From Paenibacillus rhizosphaerae (lineage in GTDB: Bacteria; Bacillota; Bacilli; Paenibacillales; Paenibacillaceae): 64,000 bases of DNA. Made by a program: the position numbers and the translations under genes. Each line of letters opens with the position of its first letter. Position 1 is the stretch's first letter. The notes under the pieces were generated by a model that had not been told where the DNA came from, did no database searches, and saw only the letters and a program-made list of their open reading frames with translations. Location of the stretch: contig NZ_JACHXJ010000001.1 in assembly GCF_014192015.1 (NCBI RefSeq), forward strand, positions 1,178,001 to 1,242,000, in the 5' to 3' direction. This document shows, piece by piece, positions 17,982 through 26,754 of the stretch.

Positions 17982-18368
17982 ATGAACAACGATGATCTGG
18001 ATCCGATCAATTCGCTCAACATGCCGGAGATGGCCGATATGACGTTTGCCGTGGACTTTTTGATAAGGGCGAAGGAGGGGGTCCGCAATACCGCGGTTGC
18101 CCTGACCGAAACCGTATCGGCAGAAGCGAGGGAACTGCTGAAAAAGCAGCTGAAGCAGGGGATTGCCCTCCATCAGGAAATCACCGAGTTGATGATCCGC
18201 AAGAAATGGTTTCACCCGTATGAGCTGCATGAGCAGTACCAGCTGGACCAGCTGTCCGCCAAAAACACGGCTATGATTGCCGGGATGAACCTGTTCCCCG
18301 CAGATACTTCGCGCAAAGGGATGTTCGACCGGACGCCCGATGAGCATATGGAGGAAAGCCGGGCATGA
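17982..18368 (+). CDS. CotF-family spore coat protein (first copy)
   Basis: This 128-residue helical protein carries the CotF-family pattern [25 protein letters not shown] near residues 15-39, and later [18 protein letters not shown]. CotF-like proteins are spore coat components or ferritin-like-fold relatives. It is 13 nt after the small coat gene, and its stop overlaps the dehydrogenase start (ATGA at 18365-18368), showing a tight operon. The C-terminus is about 25 residues longer than in the second copy at 19744. Confidence 0.85.
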   Translation: MNNDDLDPINSLNMPEMADMTFAVDFLIRAKEGVRNTAVALTETVSAEARELLKKQLKQGIALHQEITELMIRKKWFHPYELHEQYQLDQLSAKNTAMIAGMNLFPADTSRKGMFDRTPDEHMEESRA

Positions 18369-19504
18369 TGAAGGCCGTGACGTATCAAGGTATCAAAAAC
18401 GTCGTCGTCAAGGACGTGCCCGATCCGAAAATCCAAAAGCCGGACGACATGATCGTCAAGCTGACCAGCACCGCGATTTGCGGCTCTGACCTCCATCTGA
18501 TCCACGGCATGATCCCCAATCTGCACGAGGATTACATCATCGGTCATGAACCGATGGGTATTGTGGAGGAAGTGGGGCCCGAAGTCACCAAGCTGAAGAA
18601 AGGCGACCGGGTCATTATCCCCTTTACGATTGCCTGTGGTGAATGCTTTTACTGCAAAAATCATCTGGAGAGCCAATGCGACAATTCGAACGATAATGGA
18701 GACATGGGCGCGTATTTCGGCTACTCCGGAAACACCGGCGGTTATCCGGGCGGGCAAGCCGAGTATTTGCGGGTTCCGTTCGCCAATTTTACGCACTTCA
18801 AAATTCCGGAAAACAGCGAGCGGCCGGATGAAAGCCTGGCATTAATCGCCGATGTGATGCCCACCGCCTATTGGAGCGTAGACAATGCCGGCGTCAAGCA
18901 GGGCGATACCGTCGTGGTACTCGGGTGCGGACCGGTTGGACTGCTGGCGCAAAAGTTCTGCTGGCTCAAAGGGGCGAAGCGGGTCATCGCCGTGGACTAT
19001 GTGGATTATCGGCTGGAACATGCGAAGAGGAACAATAACGCAGAGACCGTCAATTTCGAGCAGCACGACAATGTTGGCGCATACCTGAAGGAAATCACCA
19101 AGGGCGGAGCCGACGTGGTGATTGACGCGGTGGGCATGGACGGCAAGATGAGCGACCTTGAGTTTCTGGCGAGTGGCTTGAAGCTGCAAGGCGGCACCAT
19201 GAGCGCCCTGGTTATAGCTTCCCAGGCGGTTCGCAAGGGCGGGACCATTCAGATTACGGGCGTGTACGGCGGCCGCTACAACGGGTTCCCGCTCGGGGAC
19301 ATCATGCAGCGCAATGTGAACCTCCGCGCCGGACAAGCTCCGGTCATCCACTATATGCCTTATATGTATGAATTGGTGGCGACCGGCAAAGTTGACGTGG
19401 CCGACATCATTACGCATGTCATCCCGCTCAGCGAAGCGAAACGCGGCTACGAAATGTTCGATACGAAAACGGATCACTGCATCAAAGTCATTTTAAAGCC
19501 GTAG
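18365..19504 (+). CDS. Zinc-dependent alcohol dehydrogenase, formaldehyde dehydrogenase-like
   Basis: This 379-residue MDR enzyme has catalytic zinc ligands in [12 protein letters not shown] and [12 protein letters not shown]. The structural zinc segment has C-x2-C-x2-C spacing within [16 protein letters not shown], and the Rossmann GCGPVGL lies near residue 189. The [16 protein letters not shown] loop is typical of the glutathione-independent formaldehyde dehydrogenase-like subfamily. It is embedded between coat genes with overlapping translation, so it is probably made in the sporulating cell. The substrate is unknown. Confidence 0.87.
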   Translation: MMKAVTYQGIKNVVVKDVPDPKIQKPDDMIVKLTSTAICGSDLHLIHGMIPNLHEDYIIGHEPMGIVEEVGPEVTKLKKGDRVIIPFTIACGECFYCKNHLESQCDNSNDNGDMGAYFGYSGNTGGYPGGQAEYLRVPFANFTHFKIPENSERPDESLALIADVMPTAYWSVDNAGVKQGDTVVVLGCGPVGLLAQKFCWLKGAKRVIAVDYVDYRLEHAKRNNNAETVNFEQHDNVGAYLKEITKGGADVVIDAVGMDGKMSDLEFLASGLKLQGGTMSALVIASQAVRKGGTIQITGVYGGRYNGFPLGDIMQRNVNLRAGQAPVIHYMPYMYELVATGKVDVADIITHVIPLSEAKRGYEMFDTKTDHCIKVILKP

Positions 19505-19537
19505 AACGCTTGACAACACAAGGGAGTGAAGTTCTTG

Positions 19538-19747
19538 ATGAATCCAACGTATGCCATGCATGAATTGCTGGAGGTGCATGAGATTGCCGCCTTCAAGACG
19601 GTCTGCATGACGAAGTCCAAAACGATGCAGGCGCTGGTTACGGACCCCGAACTCAAGCTCATTCTCCAGCAGGATGCCGCGATGTCATCCGATCAGCTGG
19701 CCGAGCTTGCTGCAGTCCTGACCAAAGGAAAGGAGACGCTGCAATGA
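19538..19747 (+). CDS. Small spore coat-like protein (second copy)
   Basis: This protein of about 69 residues contains HELLEVHEIAAFKTVCMTKS and is a diverged paralogue of the first gene of the cluster. The start is ATG 19538 behind AAGGGAG; TTG 19535 is an alternative. Its stop overlaps the next CotF-like gene by four bases. The repeated pair (small protein then CotF) on both sides of one dehydrogenase indicates a tandem duplication followed by divergence. Confidence 0.75.
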   Translation: MNPTYAMHELLEVHEIAAFKTVCMTKSKTMQALVTDPELKLILQQDAAMSSDQLAELAAVLTKGKETLQ

Positions 19748-20049
19748 ATCCCGTACTGGAATACATGACCGGCATGAACAAATTGACCGACGACGTGATC
19801 GCCATGGACTTTCTGGTTACCGCCAAGAGCGGCGTCCGGAATTTGGCGATGGCGGTTACGGAATGCGTCACCCCGGAAATCAAGGGCATCCTGGAGCAGC
19901 ATTTGGAACAGGCGATCGATACGCATGAGAAGATCACCAAATACGCGATCGCCAAGGGGCTGTATCATCCTTTCAGTGTGCAGGAACAATTGCGCGTCGA
20001 TTTGCAGCAGATTCGGACCGCGCAGAGCATTCCTTTTCCCTCGCCGTAA
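19744..20049 (+). CDS. CotF-family spore coat protein (second copy)
   Basis: This 101-residue protein has the same core as the copy at 17982: DVIAMDFLVTAKSGVRNLAMAVTE followed by HEKITKYAIAKGLYHPF. Translation is coupled to the preceding small coat gene (ATGA overlap). It is the last gene of the cluster, and a 10-bp hairpin follows. It is presumably a structural or accessory component of the spore coat. Confidence 0.84.
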   Translation: MNPVLEYMTGMNKLTDDVIAMDFLVTAKSGVRNLAMAVTECVTPEIKGILEQHLEQAIDTHEKITKYAIAKGLYHPFSVQEQLRVDLQQIRTAQSIPFPSP

Positions 20050-20090
20050 CAGCTAGATTCGAAGCTTAACCGCATACGTAATAGACAGGC

Positions 20091-20118
20091 AGCCGGCTGT
20101 GTCATACAGCCGGCTTTG
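20091..20118 (+). terminator. Hairpin after the spore cluster
   Basis: AGCCGGCTGT (20091-20100) pairs with ACAGCCGGCT (20106-20115). The T tail is short, so termination may be partial. Confidence 0.55.
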
Positions 20119-20227
20119 CTATTATGGTTTACCTCTATTGGATGGCTTACATCGACTCATGAATTATCCCTCTTCCGGGCATGTTAGCCATATCGACATT
20201 TGGCAGAAAGAGGGCAGGAAAACACCT

Positions 20228-22234
20228 ATGGAATTGTTATTGTTGGTCATCGTTCTTCTTATTCTGATCGGCATATCGAACATTATCAATCACTTTATTC
20301 CGGCGGTCCCGGTTCCACTGATCCAGATTGCGCTGGGCGTCGCGGTCACGTTCATTCCCGGCATGCATCATGTGCCGCTGAATCCGGAATTGTTCCTGCT
20401 TCTCTTCATCGCACCGCTGCTCTTTAATGATGGAAAAATGACACCGCGCGACGAGCTGTGGCAGCTGCGGTCGTTCATCCTGCTGCTCGCCCTCGGCCTC
20501 GTATTTGCCACCGTGCTGATTGCAGGGCCGTTCATTCACTGGCTCATTCCGGCCATCCCGCTGTCTGCGGCTTTTGCGCTGGCAGCCATTCTGTCTCCGA
20601 CCGATGCGGTGGCCGTCAGCTCGCTGTCCGGCCGGGTGAAGCTCCCGGGGCGCATCATGCGCCTGCTCGAAGGTGAGGCGCTGATGAACGATGCTTCGGG
20701 CCTGGTTGCTTTTAATTTTGCCATTGCCGCTACCGTCACCGGCCATTTTTCCCTGCCGCGGGCGATTGGAAGCTTTATCGTGATCGCGGTCGGTGGGATT
20801 GTGGTCGGAGCACTGCTCGGCTTCCTGGCCATTTGGCTCCGCATGCTGCTGCGCAGGCTAGGGATGGAGGACGTCACGTTACATATGCTGATTATTATTC
20901 TGACACCGTTCCTGATCTATTGGATTGCCGAGGAATTCCACCTTTCCGGTATTTTGGCCGTCGTTGCGGCCGGCGTAACCCATGCAATCGAACGTGACCG
21001 GATGAGGGCGGGTTCGGCGCGCCTGCGCATCGTTTCCGACAGCACGTGGTCGGTCATCCTGTTCTCCTTGAACGGTCTCGTGTTTTTGCTGCTTGGACTC
21101 GAAATTCCCGGCGTCATCCGGACCGTCTGGAAAGACGAGGCATACAACAACGGCCAGGTGATCACCTATATCCTGCTCATTACAGCGGTATTGATCGCCC
21201 TTCGTTTCTTATGGGTATGGGCAGCCAACCGCCAATTCCGGTCCGCCCTGCTGACAGCGCTGTCTGGGGTCCGGGGGGCCCTGACGCTGTCGGCGGCTTT
21301 CTCCATTCCATTGACACTGGCCGACAACAGTCCTTTTCCCGAGCGGGACTTGATTCTCTTTATCTGTTCAGGTGTCATTCTGCTGACCCTGATCACTGCC
21401 AGCGTTTTGCTGCCCATCCTGACCCGCAGTCCCCAGGTGGATCCCGCGCTTGCAGAGGATGCCGAGAGACAAGCGCGCATTCGTGTGATTGAGGCAGGTC
21501 TCCGAACGGTCAAAGAGGAGAAAAACGATGAAAACCGGCAGCAGGCTATCGAGCTGATCGCTGCGTATTCCCGCAGGCTGCAGATGTGCAGATTCCGGGA
21601 TCGGGCGGAAATGAACCGATTATGGAGAGAGGCAGTTGAAATTCGGCTGGAGGCGCTTGAGGCGGAGAAGGATACCGCGGATCGATGGCTGGAAGAGGAG
21701 CGAATATCGCCAAAACTTGCGGATCGGTTCAAGGCCACGATATCGCGGGTCGAGCTGCTGCTGTCCACCCGGCTCAAGGTGAAGAAGCTGATGATCGTCG
21801 GATGGTCGGCCATTTCGCGGCTGTTTCAAGGCGGTAAACGCAAAAAAGCCCGCATGACGCCTGAACATCCGAAGTGGAATGCGTATAAGGCGCTGAAGCT
21901 GGAAGCGATCCGGGCTGCGATTGAGCGGGTAAAGGGGCTGGAGACAGCAGGCAACCGGGATACCATCGCCATGATTATTGCCGATTACCGGGGGATGGAG
22001 CTGCATCTGGCGCAGGATCCTGCACATGAGGAACGGGCGGAAGAGATGGAGGCCGTCCGCCGGGAGCTCGAACTCAAGGCCATTCAGTCGGAGCGTAACG
22101 AAATTCAAAGGCTGTTCGAGACGGGTGAAATCAGCCGGGCGCTGGCCAACAATTTAAGGCTGGATGTCAATTATCACGAGGCGCATCTGTTTGAATCGCA
22201 AACTGTCCATGAAGAGGAAGGGGAGCATGGTTAG
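20228..22234 (+). CDS. CPA1-family Na+/H+ antiporter
   Basis: This 668-residue protein has about 12 hydrophobic segments in residues 1-400 and a long charged cytoplasmic tail. The transport core shows LSPTDAVAVSSL near residues 123-134 and EGEALMNDASGLVAF near 148-162, the conserved acidic sites of bacterial NhaP-type exchangers. It would exchange cytoplasmic Na+ or K+ for external H+. The start ATG 20228 opens MELLLLVIVLLILIGI, the first membrane segment. A much earlier in-frame start is unlikely. Confidence 0.88.
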   Translation: MELLLLVIVLLILIGISNIINHFIPAVPVPLIQIALGVAVTFIPGMHHVPLNPELFLLLFIAPLLFNDGKMTPRDELWQLRSFILLLALGLVFATVLIAGPFIHWLIPAIPLSAAFALAAILSPTDAVAVSSLSGRVKLPGRIMRLLEGEALMNDASGLVAFNFAIAATVTGHFSLPRAIGSFIVIAVGGIVVGALLGFLAIWLRMLLRRLGMEDVTLHMLIIILTPFLIYWIAEEFHLSGILAVVAAGVTHAIERDRMRAGSARLRIVSDSTWSVILFSLNGLVFLLLGLEIPGVIRTVWKDEAYNNGQVITYILLITAVLIALRFLWVWAANRQFRSALLTALSGVRGALTLSAAFSIPLTLADNSPFPERDLILFICSGVILLTLITASVLLPILTRSPQVDPALAEDAERQARIRVIEAGLRTVKEEKNDENRQQAIELIAAYSRRLQMCRFRDRAEMNRLWREAVEIRLEALEAEKDTADRWLEEERISPKLADRFKATISRVELLLSTRLKVKKLMIVGWSAISRLFQGGKRKKARMTPEHPKWNAYKALKLEAIRAAIERVKGLETAGNRDTIAMIIADYRGMELHLAQDPAHEERAEEMEAVRRELELKAIQSERNEIQRLFETGEISRALANNLRLDVNYHEAHLFESQTVHEEEGEHG

Positions 22235-22300
22235 AAAGCTGCTTTGCCTTCCCTGCTGAGAATGGTAAAATAAGCTCATTCCGGTTGGGGAGGGGAAAGG

Positions 22301-23088
22301 ATGGAAGCTTGCGTTAACGGGATCAAGCTCCATTATGTCGATGAAGGAAGCGGCCTCCCGCTGATCGTATTGCATGGACTTGGTCTGGCCGTTCACTCAA
22401 TGGAATCTGTCATTCACTAGTTTAGTACTGATTTTCGTGTAATCGCCATCAATGCCAGAGGGCACGGACTGTCGGATAAGCCGGCAGAATACAGTCTCTC
22501 GGATCATGTCAGGGACGTCATCGCAGTGATGGATCTCCTGAAACTGGACAAGGTATTCCTAGTGGGCGGATCGATGGGAAGCTATGTTGCGCAAGGAGTC
22601 GCCATTACCGCTCCGGAGCGGGTGGAGAAGCTGGTACTTGTCACTCCCAAGTCGAACGGCAGAACCTCGTCGATGGCCCGATTATTCAGCGAGCATGCCG
22701 AGGAACTCAAAGGCATGGACACCCAGGCAAAGGTGCAGCATGTAAGCCGGTTCATGTTTCACAATCTCTCTTTGGTCGAAAAGTGGATGCGGCATGTTCA
22801 ATAGGGAGGAACGAGCTTGGCGGAGGAGGAGAACGCGGCCTCCAACCGGGCGCTCGAAGGGTTTGATTTCCGTCCCGATCATGACCGGATTACGGCGGAG
22901 ACGCTGATCATCACGGGAGATATGACGGTCTGAATCCGCCGGAGTGCGTCAGGGAAATCGCGGATGCCTTCAAGGGAGCCCGATTCGTGGAGTTCCTCCA
23001 TTCCGGGCATGCGCCTCACGTGGAGGAGCCGGTGCGGTTTGACGAAACAGTAAGAGGCTTCCTGCTTACGACTCCGGAACAAAGCTGA
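22301..23088 (+). pseudogene. Broken alpha/beta hydrolase gene
   Basis: ATG 22301 opens a typical hydrolase with VLHGLGL, interrupted by an in-frame TAG at 22418 after residue 39. The same frame continues with ARGHGLSDKPAEYSL and the nucleophile elbow GGSMGS until TAG at 22802. The sequence then shifts frame for AEEENAASNRALEGFDFRPD. It shifts again near 22917 to read YDGLNPPECVREIADAF and the catalytic histidine region LHSGHAPHVEEPV, ending at 23086-23088. One nonsense codon and two shifts make it a pseudogene unless the assembly is wrong. Confidence 0.85.
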
Positions 23089-23132
23089 AGATTGCACCGA
23101 CCAAGCAGCAAGGAGAGCGGGGGAGAAGAGTC

Positions 23133-23891
23133 ATGTTACATAAATTCGGATTTTCACAATATGAGAGCAAGGTTTACGAGGCGTTGGCGTCGGCGGAGCA
23201 GCCGATGGACGCCACGATGATCGTGAAGCATTCCGGCGTGCCCAAGGCGAAGATATACGAAGTAATCTCCCGGATGGTGGAGAAGGGAATGGTGCTGGAA
23301 TCCGTTTCGGAAAAAAAGAAGCTGTATACCGCATTGCCGCTTCCACTCGTGATCGAGAAATTAACGTCAGAGTTTCAGTCGGACATTCAGGAGCTGGAGC
23401 AGCATAAGGTCCAGAAGGCGGTCATCGACGACCAAGTCTGGAGCTTGAAGGCAGACTCCTCAATCGGCTCCCAGTTAAAGCAGATGATGGAGAATGCAGA
23501 ACGCTCGATTCGGTTTTCGGCATGGGAGGACGATTTTCACAAGTATCTGCCTATTCTGCTGGAGAAGCAGCAAGATGGCGTCAAAGTGGAAGGCGTCGTA
23601 ATTGGCGATACGCCTGATGGCCTGGCCCAGATCGTCCCGATGAAGCCAAGCGAGCAGCATGTCATGCTAGAGCGGTTCAGGCTGCTGATCGTAGACGACC
23701 GCGAGGTCGTATTCGCCGGCGTGGAGAATGATTCGTGGCAGGCGATCAAGACCCAGTCGCAGCCGTTTGTGCGCGTGTTTACGGACTATTTCCATCACGA
23801 TTTGCTCCTGGCGAAAATAACGGGCAAATACAATGATATTTTGCTGAACGACGAGGAGATTATGACGGAATTGCTTCAGTTGAAATATTAA
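23133..23891 (+). CDS. TrmB-family transcriptional regulator
   Basis: This 252-residue protein has an N-terminal winged helix with the TrmB pattern GFSQYESKVYEALASAEQPMD, followed by HSGVPKAKIYEVISRMVEKG near residues 31-50. A coiled linker then leads to an effector-binding C-terminal domain related to phospholipase-D-like sugar sensors. TrmB proteins bind sugars and control transport or metabolism genes. No sugar transporter is adjacent; the MFS gene downstream or the broken hydrolase upstream are possible targets. A terminator follows. Confidence 0.85.
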   Translation: MLHKFGFSQYESKVYEALASAEQPMDATMIVKHSGVPKAKIYEVISRMVEKGMVLESVSEKKKLYTALPLPLVIEKLTSEFQSDIQELEQHKVQKAVIDDQVWSLKADSSIGSQLKQMMENAERSIRFSAWEDDFHKYLPILLEKQQDGVKVEGVVIGDTPDGLAQIVPMKPSEQHVMLERFRLLIVDDREVVFAGVENDSWQAIKTQSQPFVRVFTDYFHHDLLLAKITGKYNDILLNDEEIMTELLQLKY

Positions 23892-23906
23892 GTACGCTTG
23901 CGCCAA

Positions 23907-23938
23907 ACGGGTGGACCCGGATCCACCCGTTTTTTTTT
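23907..23938 (+). terminator. Intrinsic terminator after TrmB regulator
   Basis: ACGGGTGGA (23907-23915) pairs with TCCACCCGT (23922-23930), followed by a run of nine T. Confidence 0.9.
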
Positions 23939-24046
23939 ATGCAAAAAATAGGGGTTGATCCTCATATTGAATTAGGTTACCATTTCAGTAGTAACCCATA
24001 GGAAAAATGGACAGAGAGATTTTTACAGAGGGGAGTTACATGCTGC

Positions 24047-25231
24047 ATGAATTTTAAAATTTATATTTTAGCGATCGCCTGCTTCGTGACCGGAATGGTG
24101 GAGCTGATCGTCGGAGGGATGCTGGATCTCGTATCATCGGATCTTCATATTTCGGTGAGCACGGCCGGTCAGCTGATCACTTTGTATTCTGTGATATTCG
24201 CCGTATCGGGTCCCGTACTGCTAGCGGCAGCTTCGAGGGTCGAACGTAAAATGCTGTACCAATGCGCCCTGCTGGTCTTCATCGCCGGCAATGTGCTTTC
24301 GGTCGTCAGCCCGAATTTTACGATGATGGTCATCGCGAGAATTTTGTCTGCGGCCAGCGCGGCGCTCATCACCGTGCTGTCGATTACGATGGCATCCCAG
24401 ATGGCGGAACCGGCGTACAGGGCCCGGGCGATCGGCGTTATCTTTATGGGGGTCAGCGGTTCCCTCGTACTGGGCGTACCGGTTGGCATGATGCTGGGCA
24501 ACGCTTTTGGGTGGCGCGCTCCGTTTGTCATGATCTCCATTCTGGCCGTTATTTCGTTCATTGCGGTGCAGATATTTATTACCAAGACGCCTCCCAGTGA
24601 GACCGTGCCGCTGCGCAGGCAGCTGGCTTCCTTGAAAAACGGCAAAATCATTTTTGGCCAGCTGATAACGATATGGATGCTGACCGGTCATCTGACTTTA
24701 TATGCTTATCTGACGCCGTTTTTGCAGGAAACGCTGCACCTGAGTCCGTCCATGCTCAGCCTGTTTTATTTTATTTTTGGTATCGCGGCTGTTTTGGGCG
24801 GCGGGGCAGGGGGCTGGGTCACCGACCGGTTTGGACCTGAGAAAAGCATTCTGACCATTGTCAGCGTGTTTGCCGTGGCCATGCTTCTAATGCCGGTATC
24901 TACGGTTTCGGTGTATGTCTGCCTGATCGTGATGATCATTTGGAGCATGCTCAGCTGGTCGATCTCTCCTTCGATGCAGAGCTATCTGATCAAAGCGGCG
25001 CCGGAAACACCGGACATCCAGCAGAGTTTGAACAGCTCGGCATCCCATATCGGTATCGCGCTGGGCTCGGCGATTGGGGGCATGGTGATCGAAGGATCGT
25101 CGGTATATTACAATGCCTGGGTTGGCGTCATTTTCGTCCTGCTCGCATTGGGGTCCGCGGTGCTGTCGATTACATGGACAAAGCGCCGTTCTCAGTCCCC
25201 TTCGGCAGCGGGCGTTCAGGAAACATCATGA
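24047..25231 (+). CDS. MFS transporter, DHA1-type (AraJ/YdhP-like)
   Basis: This 394-residue protein has about 12 membrane segments. The motif GVPVGMMLGNAFGWRAPFV near residues 144-162 is the motif C/D region of DHA1 exporters of the AraJ/sugar-efflux branch, and a GGWVTDRFG loop lies in the second half. It would export small molecules by proton antiport. The start ATG 24047 is 11 bases after GAGGGGAG. An ATG at 24040 opens only five codons. Substrate is unknown. Confidence 0.85.
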   Translation: MNFKIYILAIACFVTGMVELIVGGMLDLVSSDLHISVSTAGQLITLYSVIFAVSGPVLLAAASRVERKMLYQCALLVFIAGNVLSVVSPNFTMMVIARILSAASAALITVLSITMASQMAEPAYRARAIGVIFMGVSGSLVLGVPVGMMLGNAFGWRAPFVMISILAVISFIAVQIFITKTPPSETVPLRRQLASLKNGKIIFGQLITIWMLTGHLTLYAYLTPFLQETLHLSPSMLSLFYFIFGIAAVLGGGAGGWVTDRFGPEKSILTIVSVFAVAMLLMPVSTVSVYVCLIVMIIWSMLSWSISPSMQSYLIKAAPETPDIQQSLNSSASHIGIALGSAIGGMVIEGSSVYYNAWVGVIFVLLALGSAVLSITWTKRRSQSPSAAGVQETS

Positions 25232-25669
25232 TGGAGGTGAATTCCGCTGTGGCGGCACAGCGGAATGTCGATGGAACAACAGTGGAATATGGAGCCCGCC
25301 AAATGCATGGCGTTGACCGTTCAGTTGATGCAGGGCCGGAGGGGCCCTGAGACTCGCGGTAACGAAGAAGCAGACGGCTTTTACCAAGAGTTGGGGCGGT
25401 TTGCCCAAGACCCCGTCATTCACCAGCTGCTGGAGTGCGGAGAATTTGAATTGGTTGATGTGGGGGATTCCGGTATATTTGCTTTCAAACGAAGCATGGA
25501 CCATCATCGGCTGCTGATCGTAGCGAATATGAACAAGGAGGAAGCGGTATTCCGGGTTGACGGGATAACAGGTGGACAGAAAGTAGTATCTGTCTATCCC
25601 GATACCGTTCCGTCCGAAGCGATGCGGCTGCGGCCATATGAGGCGTTTGCGGTATTGATCAACGATTGA
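25228..25669 (+). pseudogene. Remnant of a GH13 alpha-glucosidase
   Basis: The frame beginning at 25265 contains AKCMALTVQLMQG, resembling the region just before the Y-x-GEE motif of oligo-1,6-glucosidases. It jumps directly to FYQELGRFAQDPVIHQLLECG and then GIFAFKRSMDHHRLLIVANM, the start of the C-terminal beta domain. The catalytic barrel is missing, so this is an internally deleted and 5'-truncated remnant. It lies directly after the MFS gene. The open frame is 134 codons and may still be translated, but it cannot be an active glucosidase. Confidence 0.65.
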
Positions 25670-25671
25670 AG

Positions 25672-25697
25672 AGGAGGGGAAATCCCTCCTTTTTTTT
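25672..25697 (+). terminator. Intrinsic terminator after the GH13 remnant
   Basis: AGGAGGG (25672-25678) pairs with CCCTCCT (25684-25690), followed by T residues. It is probably the original terminator of the glucosidase gene. Confidence 0.8.
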
Positions 25698-25746
25698 GTG
25701 CTCGGATAAAGTATTTTAGTATAAAGGGTGGTTATCTTAATGTTGC

Positions 25747-25879
25747 CTAGTTGGAGTTGGATTGTTCTAGGTGGCCGCCGCCCATCGCTTTTTTATAAAA
25801 GCTGCCCCATTCCGTGATCTGCATGATGACCGGTCTGATTCTCTGACCGAACTCGGTCAGCGAATACTCCACTCTTGGG
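25747..25879 (-). pseudogene. C-terminal remnant of an HxlR-family regulator
   Basis: The minus strand reads VEYSLTEFGQRIRPVIMQIT followed by EWGSFYKKAMGGG and a TAG stop at 25749-25747. This is the second half of the HxlR winged-helix domain. The sequence 5' of this point is lost and joins MFS-like DNA on the opposite strand. It is a gene fragment without the N-terminal DNA-binding portion. Confidence 0.65.
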
Positions 25880-26289
25880 GGTCAGCGTTTTTTCCGAAAA
25901 AAACGTATATTGGGGTGCGGTCCTGATCCTTGTCAGCGATCTTGCGCTGATCGGCTTGTTATATGAATCGGGAGAGCATTTAAGCAAAACGGTGCTGTAT
26001 CTGCTTATGTTTCCTAGCAGGATCAGGCCAGGGAGTCATTGCTCCCCCGCTGCTGCAGACGATACTTTTTCGGATCCGTCAGCAAGATTCAGGAGCTGCC
26101 TCGGGAATCTTGACAACGATGACCCAAATTTCCCAAGCATTGGGGATAGCAGTGCTGGGCGGCGTGTTTTATACGCTGGCTGAACATAACGGGTACGTTA
26201 CTGCTTTCAGAGACGTGCTGTGGGTCCTTCTTGCCTTAGGCATGGGGACGCTGCTTGGTTTGATGAATTTGATTCGCCTCTATAAATGA
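25880..26289 (+). pseudogene. C-terminal remnant of an MFS drug exporter
   Basis: The plus strand reads VYWGAVLILVSDLALIGLLY in one frame. After a shift near 26015-26030 another frame gives GQGVIAPPLLQTILFRIRQQ and SGAASGILTTMTQISQALGI, ending LMNLIRLYK at TGA 26287-26289. These are late segments of a 14-segment DHA2-type exporter. The first two thirds are missing, so it is a frameshifted 3' remnant, a type often found divergent from an HxlR regulator. Confidence 0.65.
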
Positions 26290-26496
26290 GACCTGCGCTG
26301 ACTTGGAACTTCCAAAGGAGAGAGTGGTAGCTTTCCAAAGAAAAGACAGTGTGGCGTCTATGAGCAGAAGATCGAAAGGGTCGAAACGAATCAGTCGCCC
26401 AAATCCGAAAGTGAGGTTGGGGGTTGTCATGAGGACGCTAAACGCAGTCCAGCAGACCCGGGCAAAACCTAAAGATACGGCACCTCTTCTTCTCAT
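26236..26496 (-). CDS. Doubtful small ORF downstream of a Fur-like box
   Basis: This 86-codon minus-strand frame starts at ATG 26496 behind a CAGGAG site and begins MRRRGAVSLGFARVCWTAFS. The first half is moderately hydrophobic; the last 20 codons overlap the MFS remnant and look random. I recognise no family. It may be the surviving 5' end of a truncated iron-regulated gene, given the Fur-like palindrome about 75 nt upstream on its side. Confidence 0.25.
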   Translation of the reverse strand: MRRRGAVSLGFARVCWTAFSVLMTTPNLTFGFGRLIRFDPFDLLLIDATLSFLWKATTLSFGSSKSAQVSFIEANQIHQTKQRPHA

Positions 26497-26567
26497 ATTT
26501 CTCGCTCCTGTGGGTTATTTAATACCAAGTATACCCAAAGACGGGTCACTGTCACGAAAAAAACACT

Positions 26568-26588
26568 TGATAATGAGATTCATTATCA
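26568..26588. promoter_or_regulatory. Fur-box-like palindrome
   Basis: TGATAATGA (26568-26576) and TCATTATCA (26580-26588) form a perfect 9-3-9 inverted repeat closely resembling the Fur consensus. It lies 187 nt before the siderophore-binding lipoprotein and 72 nt before the doubtful minus-strand ORF. Iron control of one of these is a reasonable inference. Confidence 0.65.
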
Positions 26589-26681
26589 CTTATGATACCT
26601 AAAGAGATATCTTTCACGTAAAACCGGATGGATCATGGATGTACATATAGGTTTTCGTAAAAAAATAAGACTCTAGCCTAG

Positions 26682-26723
26682 ATAGAATGAACTAAAGTTT
26701 TGCATTTCTTTAGTTCATTCTAT
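26682..26723. promoter_or_regulatory. Perfect 16-bp inverted repeat before the siderophore lipoprotein
   Basis: ATAGAATGAACTAAAG (26682-26697) and its exact complement CTTTAGTTCATTCTAT (26708-26723) are separated by 10 nt. There is no T tract, so it is not a normal terminator. It ends 32 nt before the start codon and could be an operator or a 5' UTR hairpin. Confidence 0.6.
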
Positions 26724-26754
26724 ATAGATGAACCAGTGGAGGGGACATACAATC

